NCBI GenBank assembly: GCA_963082975.1
Contig: OY720346.1
Location: forward strand, 30,870,720 to 30,934,719
Direction: 5' to 3'
Origin: Labia minor
Taxonomy: Eukaryota > Arthropoda > Insecta > Dermaptera > Spongiphoridae
DNA length: 64,000 nucleotides
Part shown: one piece after another, positions 36,207-48,450 of the stretch
Numbering within the stretch: the stretch's first letter is position 1
Layout: the number at the start of each line of letters is the position of its first letter
Translations under genes and position numbers: made by a program
The notes under the pieces: model-generated
The model's database searches: none
What the model saw: the letters and a program-made list of their open reading frames with translations, nothing else
What the model was told of the DNA's origin: nothing

Positions 36207-37368
36207 CACTAAATCCTATTTATGAATTTTCACATTTAAATAAAAAAATAATATGAATAGTAATATGTAATAGGAAAAAATCATTTTTTTAAATATTTAT
36301 AAAATATTATTTAAAGAGAAACACTATATAATTCGTATACTAACATTTATTTCAATGAAATATAATATTTTCAAAATATATTTTTAGTTAAATAATAAAA
36401 GAATGCATTTTTGTTTTTAAGCAAAAACAATTAGAATTGAGATCAAGATATCTAATTTCTGATTGTTATTAGTATGCTTTCCTAATCCTAAGAGTTTTAT
36501 TAAATTGAATTTAAGAGAAACCAAGCATTACATTTGGCATCTTCAGCAAAGAGTGTCATTCGTTGTGAAGGTGGTTAGGTACCCTCACTGTTTTTTTTTT
36601 CTATTTCTTTTATTTCGAGTGATTTTCTTTCAGATTTACAAAACTTAAACCAGATTGTTTCATTTAAATAATTAACTAAATAAGGTTTGCACATTTATTT
36701 CCTTAAATATTATTTTATTTAAGTGATTTTATCATCTCATGTTGTTGCTTTTTTATGTGTTTTATTTAAAAGTATACATTTTCAAATATATTCTTATATC
36801 TCTCTTCTTTTGTTGTTTAAATTTTTTTTTATTATTATAATTGCAATCCTGTTTAAAGATTATCAATATTATTGTTTGTAAATGTTAAATAGAATTGCTG
36901 ATATTACATACATTACTAAGAATTTCATAATCTCTAATGCATACACAAATTTATTTAGAATTCTATGGATTATAAAATCGAGAGAGCTAAGATGCAAATT
37001 AAAGGCCTAGTTTAGAATGTTTAATGAAACTTATTTATAATGGAGTACCAATTGGAAATACCACCGACAATATCACCAATAGGACAACGAGAAGATTTAG
37101 AAAGGGAACAAAAAAAAATGTTAGATTTGAGGAGAAATTAAAATAGAATGAAGTTATTTGTAAGATTGTACATTGATGGAAAAAGTAAATTCCAGGGAGG
37201 ATTTTTCCGTAACTATACATCATAAAAATAGTGGCATCTACTAAACAAAACAGTCCTTATTTTTGTCCAGTTAAATGACGTGAGAACAACCTGTTATTTA
37301 TTATTCAGTCACTGATAACAATATAGGTTTGAGTAGATATAAAATTTATATACACGTGGCTCAACAGG

Positions 37369-37780
37369 TTGCACAAAATGTTACTATATGGTTCGGGTTT
37401 TAGGTCAGTGGTCTTTTTTTTATCTGGTACGTCGTTTGGTGAGACTATCACTGTGTATAGAATGATTGTAACAGAAGAATTTTATTTCATTCATTTTGAA
37501 CGATATGAACATGTACGACATGTAGTTTTAATAGATGCCACGAAGAACATTACACATGAACCATTTGACCCCACTTAACTTTTTTAAGATGCCAATAGGC
37601 TCCCAATCGATGTCCTTAAAGCTAGCATATTTAACGCCATCGCTCAAATCCGTCGATTAAAAATTGGACAACTAGGATCGTACTACCGTGGGAAGTCTCG
37701 GTGGTATTTAAAATATGTTATATTCCACACAAAGGGTATAAATGGATCAATTAAAAAGAAGAATTTTTTAAAACCTCATT
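37369..37780 (+). pseudogene. Unrecognised decayed coding fragment
   Basis: A 69-codon plus-strand frame (37369-37578) is followed, after a stop, by a second stretch in frame with a protein-like peptide (NRLPIDVLKASIFNAIAQIR, about 37592-37650, continuing to SYYRGKSRWYLKYVIF). The GC content is above background. It looks like the remains of a gene or mobile-element ORF, but I cannot name the family. Confidence 0.3.
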
Positions 37781-39312
37781 CACAGCTTGACTTATACTAA
37801 TGCAACATCGACCAGCTCTTATTGAAAAATCCTATATAATTCTGTAAGATTTAAATTTTTTTTTTATAAAAAGATACATTTTGAAAAAAGAAAATAATTG
37901 ATATTTAAAAGGAACAATTTTTAGGACTGTGGTACATACAGAAAAGAGAGATTTGGTCATTAAGCTTTTTTTCTTGAAATTATTCATTATTATAGCTCGT
38001 GCTCTATTAGAATAATCAATTTCAATTTTCTTAATAATATAAAAAATACATTAAACATATTTTTTGTTTATGAAATGATTAAAGCTGTGATGGAGATAAA
38101 TGATTATTCGTCATGTCTAAAATAAATCTTTAATAGTTATTTTTTTTCTTATAAAATAATATTTTTTTTTATAATTAAGTACATATATTGACATTAATAT
38201 TTTATTAAAATATATATATTAAATTATTATATTTTAAGAATTATTTCACTTTCTCTAATATGATTATTATAAATGGATATTTCCTTTTAATATTAGAATT
38301 AAAATTAGAATTTTTATCAAGGATATCATAAAACTAATAAATTAAAGTAAAGAAATTAGGGTCATCTAAAATTTAATTTGATATGAATGTTTTAATATCG
38401 TATATAATGTCATATATAATAATGTTAATAATGATAATAATAATAACACTTAATATAAATAATATAAAACTTGGGAATAATTTTATTATATAATAATATA
38501 TTAAATATTTTTAAATGATAATGATAAGATGGATTTCTCTATTTTTCCACTTGCTATACGAACGAGTAAATACAATAGAAGTAAATAAATAAAATACTTA
38601 GGTAATTTATTATCCAAATTGTTATATGTAGTTTCATTCAAAATTTATTCTCTCATTTGAGAAAAAATTCGCTTTGGTTCAATTTTAAATAATGGTGATC
38701 GCTTTGTATTTTAAAATAATATTAAAATTAAATATATGATTGATATAATTTTCTAAATTGCTCTTTAGATTAAAAGTCTCTTGAAACATTTTATGTTTTT
38801 AATATTCTTTGATATTTATTTTCACTTGTTGATTAATTAATATAAGAAAATAACAACTAGATCGATACGTATTTTCTTTTATTAGTTTAATAATATGATA
38901 TTGATTTCTGCTAAGCCATATTATAGAGAAGAAATAAGAATTCAATTATTCGCGTTTTCTTTTCCAAAAAACTTTTTAAATTTAAATCCCAAAGAAAAAA
39001 ATTAGTGCATATAATTAGGAGTTCTAAATAATGTGTACTAAATAATAATCTAAATATCTTATATAACGATCAGAAACAATGGGATTCCCAGTACGAATTT
39101 TATTTAACCTAAAATTGAGCTGAAATAAATAATAAAATTCAAAAAGGTTACTTGGATGATTTAAATAGATATATATAAATTAGAAGACTCTTCTAATTCA
39201 ATCTTAAATCCCATAGAAAATTAGCTGGAATGTCTCCACTCGACTAACCGCAATTTGAATTGGATTAATTAACACATATATTATATATAAATTAAATTTA
39301 ATTAATTATAAA

Positions 39313-40321
39313 TCTATAATAATAAAAGCAAGTGTAATGTGTCTGTGTGTTTGTTTGACCGAGCTCTCCAGCAAAAACTATCGCACGCAGGGACCTGGAA
39401 TTTTTTACACGGAAGCACAAAGGGGCTGGCCACCAGACCTCGAAGCCCAATTTTCGATTTTTTAATTAGAAAAATTTTAAAAAAATTATAAAGAATATTA
39501 ATTAAAAATAGTTTAGTTACCATACTAGATCATAGAGGCGCTGGTGGCGATAATTTGGTGGTAATTTAAATTCTGAGCAATGTGCAGATAAAAATCTTTT
39601 TATATATCTATTGATATTTACAATATCTCAATTGATCTTATTGGACTTTTAAACTTTGAAAACATTCACATTACGGCTATAATTTAATACTATTAATTTT
39701 TAAGATTATGTGAGTAAATTATTTTAATTAAGAAAATTTGATCTCATAATTGGATTTTCACGTAAGATTTTAATATATAATATATTTTTTAATATTATTT
39801 TTATAGTAGTTTAGTGTTATGCTAATTTTATATTTTATTTTTATTTTGTTTACTCTGATTTTTTTTTAAATAAATTAATAACATTTAAAGTAGCATAAAA
39901 AAATTAATCGAGGCAGGAAAATTGATGGGGTTTGAAATTAATAGTGATAAGACAAAATAATTAGTATAAGAGAGAATAATATTTGCAAAGAATTTAAATC
40001 GAGGTTGCAATCGGGAAATTATTATCAAAGGGGATCAAAATTATTAAATTATAGGTCATAAAATAGAGAAGGCTGGGGCCGACAGGGCACATGGCTAGCA
40101 TGGGAGAGGAAAATATATTGGTGCGAGTTCGATTGGAAAACGTCCGTTTGGAAGACCAATTGTGAACAGGGTGGACAATGTAGGAAGGAACGTGAGAGAG
40201 ATAGGATAGGGTAGGAGTTAGATGGTTATAGCTCAGAATAGGGACACTCGGGGGGGGGGGGTACGGGGGGCGGAGCCCCCGTCTAGGTGTGAAGAGCGCC
40301 GAAGGCGCTCTGATCAGCTAG
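39313..40321 (+). mobile_element. Complete non-autonomous Helitron
   Basis: Starts TCTATAATAATAAAAGC after an A and ends with the hairpin AGAGCGCCGAAGGCGCTCT, then GATCAGCTAG before a T: the TC start, hairpin about 6-11 bases from a CTRR end, and A/T insertion site that define Helitrons. A second hairpin, GGGGGCGGAGCCCCC, lies at 40266-40280. No Rep/helicase gene. It carries a piece of LINE coding sequence (about 39898-40245). Length 1009 bp; inserted in HINE family 1 copy C without a target duplication, as expected. Confidence 0.85.
39898..40245 (+). pseudogene. LINE reverse-transcriptase tail carried within the Helitron
   Basis: Frames KLIEAGKLMGFEINSDKTK (39900-39957) and RPFGRPIVNRVDNVGRNVRE (about 40142-40201), then MVIAQNRD, resemble the end of non-LTR reverse transcriptase proteins (..A...GL.IN..KTK.., ..RP.GRP..RW.DNV..DL.., ..AQDRD.W). 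Stops and shifts occur between them. The same tail is present on the opposite strand at 26250-26490 and 32750-33160. Confidence 0.6.
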
Positions 40322-40858
40322 TTATAAATAAAAATTAATAAATAATATTTATTAAACCAGCGCGTGTTTGGCTCTTTGTTGATGGCACCACGTCACGTGT
40401 TGACGCGTGAGATTTGCAGTGTTAAAAAATTAATTCTGGTACTTTCAGCAATTCAATCAAGCTGAAATTCTATATATAGCAGATTTATACAATTTTTAAT
40501 CATGTGAAAAATTATCAAACATATATCTTTATTTTTACGGTCACTTAAGAGGAAAAAAAATCAAAACGTTGTAGGTAATGACCCTCTTCCGATTGAGCTA
40601 CATTTCTCAAAAGTTGATAGAAAACTACAAATTTTGAATAATGCCCATATACCAAATTTAATGATTCTAGCTCAAACCGTTTTTGCGTAATCTTGTCTAA
40701 ATACACACACACACAGACATTTTTCTCAACCTTAGTGAAAATGATTCAGGAACCTTCAAAACGTATAAAAACATCAAAATCTCAACATCGAAAATTTTCG
40801 TGATCGCAATACTATCTCTGGCGAGGTAGTAAAAAGTTGACTCGAAATTAATAAACTA

Positions 40859-41452
40859 GAAATAATATAAATATAAAATTTTTTTATAAAATAACGTTTT
40901 TCCAATGGACTAAAATGAATAAAATAATTTTTCTATAAGTCTGACAAAGTTTATGGATGAATTGCTTCATATTCAACGAAAAACGTTGGGTGCATTTAGT
41001 TTAATTTATTTATATGAACAATCAAGTCAAATTTTTGTAATAATAATAATTTTATTAAACACGTAAACTGACAAATTTTTTTATCATACAATAAAATTGA
41101 TAGTTTAAGAGCTAAGAAATTAATCTTTTATTATTTTTCAGTGTAATATACTTATATCAAAGTATGTATCAAAATTTAAAAGAATTTTTATTAAATTTGA
41201 ATATTATTAATCAAATCCAAAATGGTTGATTATATTTGAAGAAATAGGGTTACTTGTTAATTATTGTTATTTAAGTGTTTTAGTGTGGTGTGTATCTTAG
41301 TATATATATATATATATATGAATTATAGCTAAAGGAAGTTAATTGCATAGAGCTAAATGCGCCCAACGTTTTTCGTTGAATATGAAGCAATTCATCCATA
41401 AAGTTTTTTATTTTATAAAATTTTTTTATATTTATATTATTAACAAATAAAA
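40859..41452. repeat. Inverted duplication around a 0.33-kb spacer
   Basis: The block TATGGATGAATTGCTTCATA with CAACGAAAAACGTTGGG at 40950-41000 recurs inverted at 41360-41405, and the match extends to the AATATAAATATAAAATTTTT stretches at both outer edges. No gene in between; the 80-codon minus frame at 41280-41522 overlaps it by chance. Confidence 0.65.
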
Positions 41453-41590
41453 AGTAATGAAATAGGAAGACACATTCTTTTCTAATCCTATATATTGCCT
41501 CGGCTACGCTCCCTTCTTTCATATCCTTATCCCTCCTTTCTTTCCCCGCCAGGTCCTAATTTACCTTGCTTTGAGTGCATACGCACTTAC

Positions 41591-41660
41591 CGTTCGCTCT
41601 CCGTTGACCCACTCACTCACAGACTCATACATAAATACAAACACACAACTATTAATATAT
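41591..41660 (-). other. Possible alternative leader exon in the large intron
   Basis: A GC-richer segment ends on the minus strand in GCGAACG/GTAAGTG, a near-perfect donor, and TATATATA lies about 70 bases upstream. A short ATG frame here ends in phase 0, so it would not continue into the shared protein; it could only be a leader. There is no similarity evidence, and it may be chance. Confidence 0.22.
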
Positions 41661-42650
41661 ATCTGTATATATATGTACAAGCTACGATTCACCTCTAACT
41701 CAACTATACTTACTTATGTATCTGTTTTGTTTTGTGTTATTATTGTTAATATTATTATTATTTTGATTATAGATAATATATATGTTAGAAAAAGATATGT
41801 AAATTTTTAAAAATATTACATAAAGTAGGTATATGTAAAAATAATATTTTCAAATATTTTTTTTACGTACTTTTCATTCTTATATATTTGCAAATAAATT
41901 TATAAGCACTAAAAAGATATTGGAAGAATCAATAAAAAAATATTAGATTCAGTATTTGTAAAAATTGATAATTGAGATTTATGAGCTCATGAAAACAACC
42001 AACTACCTTGTTTATATTTTTTTAAATAAAACTATAGAATTATTTAACATCTCATAGTTGAAATAGTTATCTCTGTTTACAAATTGTTATATTTTATTTA
42101 TTTATTTTTTTAATTATTTTCTTTAAATATTATTGATAAAATTCCTCATAAATCATATATTAATTACCTTTGGTAATTAAAATGTGATTGTAATCGTATT
42201 CAATGTATTATTTTATATTTCTTATTTTATATCAATAGAAAAGACATGAACTGTTTTGCAAACAATAATTTAATTATCAATAGATTTGTTGATCTACTAA
42301 AATATTCAGATTAATGGAGAGGGGAGTGGTGTGCCACAACTACAAATATAGGACCTCTAATTGGGAAAACAATCCTAGAAAATTTTTTTAATGAAATATT
42401 TAAAAAAAAGTGAAAAAATTTTATTCGATTTTCTTGGTGAGTGTACTTTAAAGGGATTATATTTGAAGGATATCGATTGAGTTAAATTAAAATAGGAAGT
42501 AGATATAACGTTTTCCAATGGCATATGTTCTATGATTGCGTTTTAATTAAATGGAAGGCGGAAGAATAAAAAAGAGATGGAGAGAAGTATAACGGCAGAC
42601 TCAGCCTAAAAGAATTCAACATTCGCCCCAACTTCCAACACTCGAATCAA

Positions 42651-42676
42651 CGTTTTTTTTTTTTTTTTTTTTTTTA
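42651..42676 (+). repeat. Poly(T) run
   Basis: About 24 T in a row followed by (TA)n; could be the poly(A) tail of an old minus-strand retroposed copy, but the flanking GC-richer DNA (42540-42650) shows no recognisable gene. Confidence 0.6.
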
Positions 42677-43189
42677 TATATATATCTTTCTTATTTCACT
42701 CTTCGATGAACCGTACGAAATACCTCTAGGCGAAATTGCATTCCAGAGCCCACTCAAAAAAAAAAAAATAAATAAATAAATAAATAAAAATAGAAATATA
42801 ACATAGAGAAAAATATATATCAGTAAAATTTAAAAAAATGTAAAAAATAAATAAAAAAAAATTAAAATCCTATGAAATTAAAGTAATAATTAATTTCATG
42901 TTTCATTAATTAACATTTAATTAATTTAAATCCCAGATTAATAAGAAATTTTTAAATTATTATATAAATGCTTAATATAAGTGTACATATATATTTATGA
43001 ATAAAGTCCAAGGAGGGAGAATAAAGCTCACAGTCTAAATGATAGAGATAGTTTTAATATACAATTTATGTTTCATTAACATTTTAAAAGTTGACATTTT
43101 CATAAATTATACTTATAGAAGGTTTATATTCCATTAATGAATATAAATTAAATTAAAATTTAGATTTTTTTTTATATTGTTGGGATTAA

Positions 43190-43654
43190 ATATTACCGTT
43201 CCAATATTTTTACTTTCCCGCATACTTCGTATAAGGGAAGTATTGGAATCGTCAAAAATTTCGACTTCGAGATTTCGATAGATCTTGACGTTTTAGACCT
43301 CCCTGAGTCGGAAAATACCATTTTTCGAATTATGTCTGTGTGTGTGTATGTATGTATGTAATGTCTGTAAGCAAATTTACTCAAAAACTAATCAAGCTAG
43401 GACTTCGAAATTTGGTACACCAATATTATTCACAGTTTGTAGATTTCTATCGAAATTTCGTCAAAATCGGTTAACCGGAAGTGGTACTTTACCTACACTG
43501 GTTGCGTTTACCTTTCAAGTAAAGTACCAGTTTGCTTCGAGATATTTGCTTCATATTTTGTATATAGATTTAAAAATATGAAAAAAATTGAGATACCAAA
43601 TTTCATCATGATCTGACTACCGCAAGTGACATTTTACCTATACAAGTAGCGTTT
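43190..43654 (+). mobile_element. HINE-like family 3, 5' part
   Basis: Begins near TTTTTACTTTCCCGCATACT with GGGAAGTA completing an imperfect hairpin, followed by AGTATTGGAATCGTCAAAAA, a TCTGTGTGTGTG microsatellite, GAAATTTGGTACACCAATAT and GTCAAAATCGGTTAACCGGA. These blocks line up in order with family 1. The 3' repeat and hairpin are absent; it is joined head to tail to family 2 copy B. The two small frames here (43193-43384, 43342-43581) are by-products. Confidence 0.65.
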
Positions 43655-44183
43655 CCTTTTTACCGACCGACGATAGTAAGGGAGGTATTGTTTTCACACC
43701 AAATTTCACCTGTGGATATTTTTAGGTACATATCTCCACGAATCATGCATTTTCTTAACAGAAAAAAGTATTTTTAGCATGATGTCTGTCCGTCCGTCCT
43801 TCCGTATAGATGTGTACAGCTTGAACGGCTCAACGGATTTTGATGAAATTTGGTATATTTACTTAATGCATCAGTATGATGAATGGATCAACTTTTGGTG
43901 CAAATCCGGAAACCGGATGTGCTAGTATTGCCGATCGAAGAGAGGAAGTGAAGGGTTATTTTCATATCAAATTTCACGTGAGGACATATCTCCACGTGTT
44001 ATGCACTTTGTATTGGTTTTATCCTCGAGAAAAATCATCTTCATTAGTTTTTTCTTAATTTAAAATTATATGACGTCACCCAGCACTTCATGACGTCACA
44101 GCCAGTCCTTATATATTATAAATAAAATAAAATTAAAAATATTTATATTATATCCATATCTGGTTTTTTTACATTTAAAATAT
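43655..44183 (+). mobile_element. HINE-like family 2, copy B, 3'-truncated
   Basis: Begins TTTTTACCGACCGACGATAG directly after the family 3 element and matches copies A and C through the TGACGTCA pair (44071-44098). The match ends at about 44183, before the 3' repeat and hairpin, in AT-rich DNA leading into a long (TA)n run (44209-44246). Confidence 0.72.
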
Positions 44184-44203
44184 CAGTTAACCGGTAGCAC
44201 TTT

Positions 44204-44249
<46 letters not shown>

Positions 44250-44847
44250 ACCAAATATCAAATTTGACACCAATAAACTAATACGAACTGGCTCTTTATC
44301 AATACCAAGTTTACACATTCTAAATATTCATTCACAACTCTTTATACCTATTTATATTTAGTTTTAGTTTAATGATTCATGGTTCAGTTAAAATTCTTTG
44401 GACTTAAACAACCCTACTTCTCTAATCTTACCTCTATCAATGACCACCTTTTATATACCTTCAAAAGAATGAATCAAATCCTAACATGAACAAAAATATT
44501 GATGAGATAAGTTTTTTTCTTCCAAATAACATAATTTTCAATTCAATCTTAAATATTTCTTTTTAAAAATAAATAAATTCTATAAATTTTACGTTTCTTG
44601 AAAAACAAAATGCTATTCGAGAGATTGATAGATTTATTAGTTAAAATGAATTTCAATAATACACGTTTTTAATGATAAATATAAAATATTTACATATAAA
44701 TCATTCGTTTTATTATCACATGGTTCATAGTAGAAAAAAAGATATAAAAAACTCTTCTTTTTGTCATATGACAAGGTATTAAAAATTTTATTTTCATTTC
44801 ATGTATAAATTATATACTTATTGATATTAATAATTTATATGTTCGAG

Positions 44848-45180
44848 GTGTGTACAAAAAGTAAGGTGACTTTTTATTGTGAATCAAAAAATATTTATTT
44901 AACTATATTTGTTAACTTTTTAAAGTAATCTCCCTCAAACATAATACACTTCTGCCAGCAAAATTTCCAATCCTTATTGCACTTCTGTTAATCACTTTAT
45001 ATGAGTTCTTTCAGTTGTTTTCTGGCCAAGACCTCTCCATTCTTTTATCGATCTCTTGAGTTTTGGGAACAGGAAAAAGAGGCACAGGCCCAAATCTGGG
45101 AAATGTGGCGGCTGAGGCATGATTGTGGTATTGTTTTTGGCTAAAAAATGTACCAGGTGCATTATCGTGATGCAAAATGT
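44848..45180 (-). pseudogene. Mariner/IS630-type transposase 3' fragment
   Basis: The end GTGTGTACAAAAAGTAAGGTG and an interior readable on the minus strand as MPQPPHFPDLGLCLFFLFPK-LKRSIKEWRG mark the C-terminal part of a mariner-like transposase. It breaks off at about 45180, so the 5' part and one terminal repeat are missing. Many stops. Confidence 0.65.
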
Positions 45181-45487
45181 ATTAATTATTTTTAATAATT
45201 ACGGGTGTTTTTTTTTATTTCTTAATGAAAAGAATATATAACTTTAACGTAACCCTACGACCTAGTGGTAAGAACTCCTGATGCACTACGCACTATGGTA
45301 AACGAAAAGTATTTGCTCTAGAGGCTGATTAATATCAGTCATTTGAATAATTGCTGATTATAATCATATGTTAAATGTGTGATTTTCATATCCTTTAGCA
45401 TATATTGACACACCTGTTGACTAATCTAATTTTTATTTGTTTTCTCAACTCAAAAATCTCTATAAGAGGAATTGAAATAAATATACG

Positions 45488-45518
<31 letters not shown>

Positions 45519-46323
45519 TATTCTAGCTTGTAGTAAGATTAAAATAAAATTAAATGTCAAATTGGTTTAGCTAAAATACTAATTAACGTTGAAGTAAAAT
45601 TTTAATTAATAATCAATTTAACAGTATTTTTTATTTTCTATTTGTCCTTCCATAATCAATTTTTTTACCTTTAAACTGATTAATGATTATAATCTAAAGA
45701 TCTAGAGTATCAAATTTATAAATTATAAATTTTGAATTGGTAAATTTCCTTTTTTTGTCAACTAATGATTGTTATATTTAATAAGAATTTATTTATTTTA
45801 TAGCACTTTTGCGACGAAGAGAAATTTTTACTTTAATTTTTAGAGCATAAAAAGTATTACATTTTCTTACTTGCCTTTTTATTTATTAATTTAAAATCGA
45901 ATAATATAAGAAAGATAGTAATTAAAAATAGAAATTACATTTTATTATCAACAAAACCTAGTTAATTATTTATATATAAAAATAACATAATTTTATCTAG
46001 TAATTAATAAATATCTTTACTTTTAGTGTTAGGAATGCCTTTTAAAGGGTTGTGATGCCATCTTGATAAAAAAATCCTCAAGAAATTTTCTATAACATTA
46101 TTTACCATGATGTTCTGGGAGTGTAGGGTATATATGTAAATTAACATACTCACATATTCACACTTAGTTCTAATTTTATTAATTTATTATAAATCACCAT
46201 ATCAGACGTTAATATATTCAGATATCCAACAAAATAATTATAAAAAAAGTTGTAATGATGTTGAAAAAAATATGAATATGGATAAACCATCTTGAATGTC
46301 ACGCAAATAATCTAGATAATTTT

Positions 46324-46419
46324 TCAAAATATAAAATCCCATAGTTTAATTTTAATCTCTTCAGTACTATCCACAATTTCTTCATCCTCACCATCTGTAG
46401 ATCTTTCGGGATAGCTCAT
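46324..46419 (-). CDS. Short acidic open frame, possible exon of unknown gene
   Basis: A minus-strand ATG opens 31 codons beginning MSYPERSTDGEDEEIVDSTE and ending in TGA. The acidic, codon-regular peptide looks unlike its AT-rich surroundings, and GATG/GTGAGG within it is a strong donor, so a first exon of nine codons plus one base is also possible. I do not recognise the family and see no partner exon. It may be a gene fragment. Confidence 0.25.
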   Translation of the reverse strand: MSYPERSTDGEDEEIVDSTEEIKIKLWDFIF

Positions 46420-47796
46420 CTTATCTACCTTGTACCTTAAATTTAATATAGATTTATTTTTTATAATTTTAATAAAATTAATTTCATATTCTTTTATAAT
46501 AATAATTTTCTTTATATTTTTAATAACTATATTTTAGTAATTTTACCTAATTAAAGTAATAAATTAATCAACAAGTATCAATAATCAATAAAAATAAAAA
46601 TATAATTATCCAAATCTCTTATTAATTAACATATTAATTGGAGCAAAGCTTGTAGTCAACTAAAATTTATAATAATAAAAAATTATATTAAAAGGAACCA
46701 AACAAAAATTCTGAAGAGAGTACTCTTACTGAATTTTTTGAAAAATAAATTTCTAAATTCCTGCTGGTTGGCAGCTGACTGAATCCATTATTATTAATAA
46801 CATTTTCTTGACCAAGATTTGACCTGAAAGTCGCTATTTTTAAATTTTTTTGTAGTTTTATCTAATTTATAAAAAATCCTAATAATGGTTTCTAATCTAT
46901 ATAATACTAATTCGTGTCTGTTCTAATGTGACGTAATCAGTCTAAAGATAGGATTGTTGAAATATTGAAATTAAAATATAAAATTTTTTCTAATTTAATA
47001 TAATCTAATAAGAGTAGTTGCTAGTCAGCTGACTGATTGATGGGTAACCAATAGAAGTTCCAGAACAATTAAATTTATAATTTTATATTTGACAGACCAC
47101 TAAGATGAATTTCGAAAACAATGTAAAACACTTTTATTATATTAAGAAGAATTTTTTTTATTTTAATATTGTGAAACCTCTAATAATTTATTTTTACAAA
47201 ATGAAAATTTTAGGATTGATTAAGACTATATTATAAATTTTTGAAGGCCATCTAAAGAATTTTTACTTAAAAAGACCTTAAAAAGTATTAAAGAAAACGT
47301 GAAAATTAGAGCATTATAATTTATTTAAATAAATTTCTTCAAAGTTTCAGGCGTACGTAGATTTGTATCACTTACAAAGCTTCTATTGTTAATTTTGAAT
47401 ATTTAAATTCTAAATTTTAGTAATTATTTAGGAATATATAATGCAGTTCAATTTTAAGTAAGTAATATTATTATAAAATTGTGATTTTTTTTAATAAAAT
47501 TGTTAATTTAATATTATTAATTAATTTGTGATTAGTGTGAATTTATTTTATATGAAATTTCATATTTAATAATAACAATGATGTAGTAAAGCCTTTAATA
47601 GATTAACCTCATCACTGTTTCTTAATAATAAAACACGGAATAAGATGTTTAGAAATTCTCTGGGTTAAATTTAGTAAACATATATATATATATATATATG
47701 TTTAAATTAAATTAAATGAGAAAAGAAATTGAATGTTTTTTAAAGAGGTGAGTGTGCCTATGTGTGTTTATGTATATATTTGTCTTTGTATGTGTG

Positions 47797-47837
47797 TGAG
47801 AGAAAGAGAAAGAGAGAAAGAGAGAGAGAGAGAGAGG
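47797..47837 (+). repeat. (GA)n purine tract
   Basis: An almost pure GAGAGA/AAGAGA run inside the large intron; (TC)n tracts of the other orientation occur at 5071-5090 and 17032-17050. Confidence 0.85.
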
Positions 47838-48029
47838 AATCTATTTTTAATGTTGGTCATTTGTAGTGTTGTTTGTCTGTATTTACAAGATGAATATTTG
47901 CAACCTGTGTGAGTTTCTTTCTCTCCCCCTCTCCCTTGTTCATTGATCAATATTTAATTGAATGGTCATGGATGGTCCTTACTGTTTATTATAAAGGAAT
48001 ATAATGATTAATGAAGAAGTGAAGAATAC

Positions 48030-48150
48030 CTGAGGAGGGCGCGGCGCCATTTCTCACCAGTTTCTACGACAATTAACTGGAGTCGCATGCCGGAGGCGGC
48101 CCACCGCCCCGGACTCCAGGGCACGCGGGCCCAATTCGACGCCGTGATCA
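48030..48150 (-). CDS. Alternative GC-rich first exon of the sphingomyelin synthase gene
   Basis: A strikingly GC- and CpG-rich block in a window that is about three-quarters AT. On the minus strand an ATG at 48088 opens 19 codons plus two bases and runs to CTCAG/GTATTC at 48030. The phase-2 end joins the acceptor at 27704 in frame and would add MRLQLIVVETGEKWRRALLR to the shared protein (462 residues in all). A second possible donor (CTG/GTGAGA) lies inside the exon and would not keep the frame. The 5' limit is a guess from base composition. It could be a first exon driven by its own promoter, or a chance island. Confidence 0.45.
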
Positions 48151-48450
48151 ATTTTACAAATTCAATCCAATATATTCTTTTCGATCAAACACAAACACGC
48201 ACAATATTCATCATAAATATAAGATTCAGGTATATTTTATTGGGAAGGATTAAAAGCAAATAAAAAAAAAATATATATTTTAAGAAAGGAATTCAAAGGA
48301 AGAGAACGATACGATTGGTTTAACGTCAAGCAGTCAACTGACGTCGCTATGAAGGGGAGGGAAGTTGTTCTGGACCTCCGGTGGAGGGAGAAAGCCGGAT
48401 CGAGTGGGGAGACGGATGAAGGAGAACAACAAACTCGCGCCCTTCATGAC
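48151..48450 (-). promoter_or_regulatory. Possible promoter region upstream of the GC-rich alternative exon
   Basis: The 300 bases upstream (on the minus strand) of the GC-rich exon are themselves partly GC-rich (48300-48450) and hold a CTGACGTC CRE/ATF-like site near 48339. No convincing TATA box is visible, which would suit a CpG-type promoter. No gene is seen on the plus strand here; the 62-codon plus-strand frame at 48365-48553 has no family features. Confidence 0.25.

Larger units (their letters stand above)
39225..40834 (-). mobile_element. HINE-like family 1, copy C, split by a Helitron
   Basis: The start (minus strand, CTACCTCGCCAGAGATAGTA at about 40829-40810) and the 3' hairpin end (39225-39260) lie 1.6 kb apart; removing the Helitron at 39313-40321 leaves about 600 bp, the size of copy A. 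Both halves align with the intact copies up to the insertion point in the AATT-rich 3' part. This order of insertion (HINE first, Helitron later) is read directly from the nesting. Confidence 0.8.

Noticed and set aside
41280..41522. 80-codon minus-strand frame
   Set aside because: It overlaps one arm of an inverted duplication and a TA microsatellite; no protein features.
45235..45310. tRNA-like segment (GACCTAGTGGTAAGAACTC)
   Set aside because: It has an A-box-like core but no cloverleaf or B box at the right distance.
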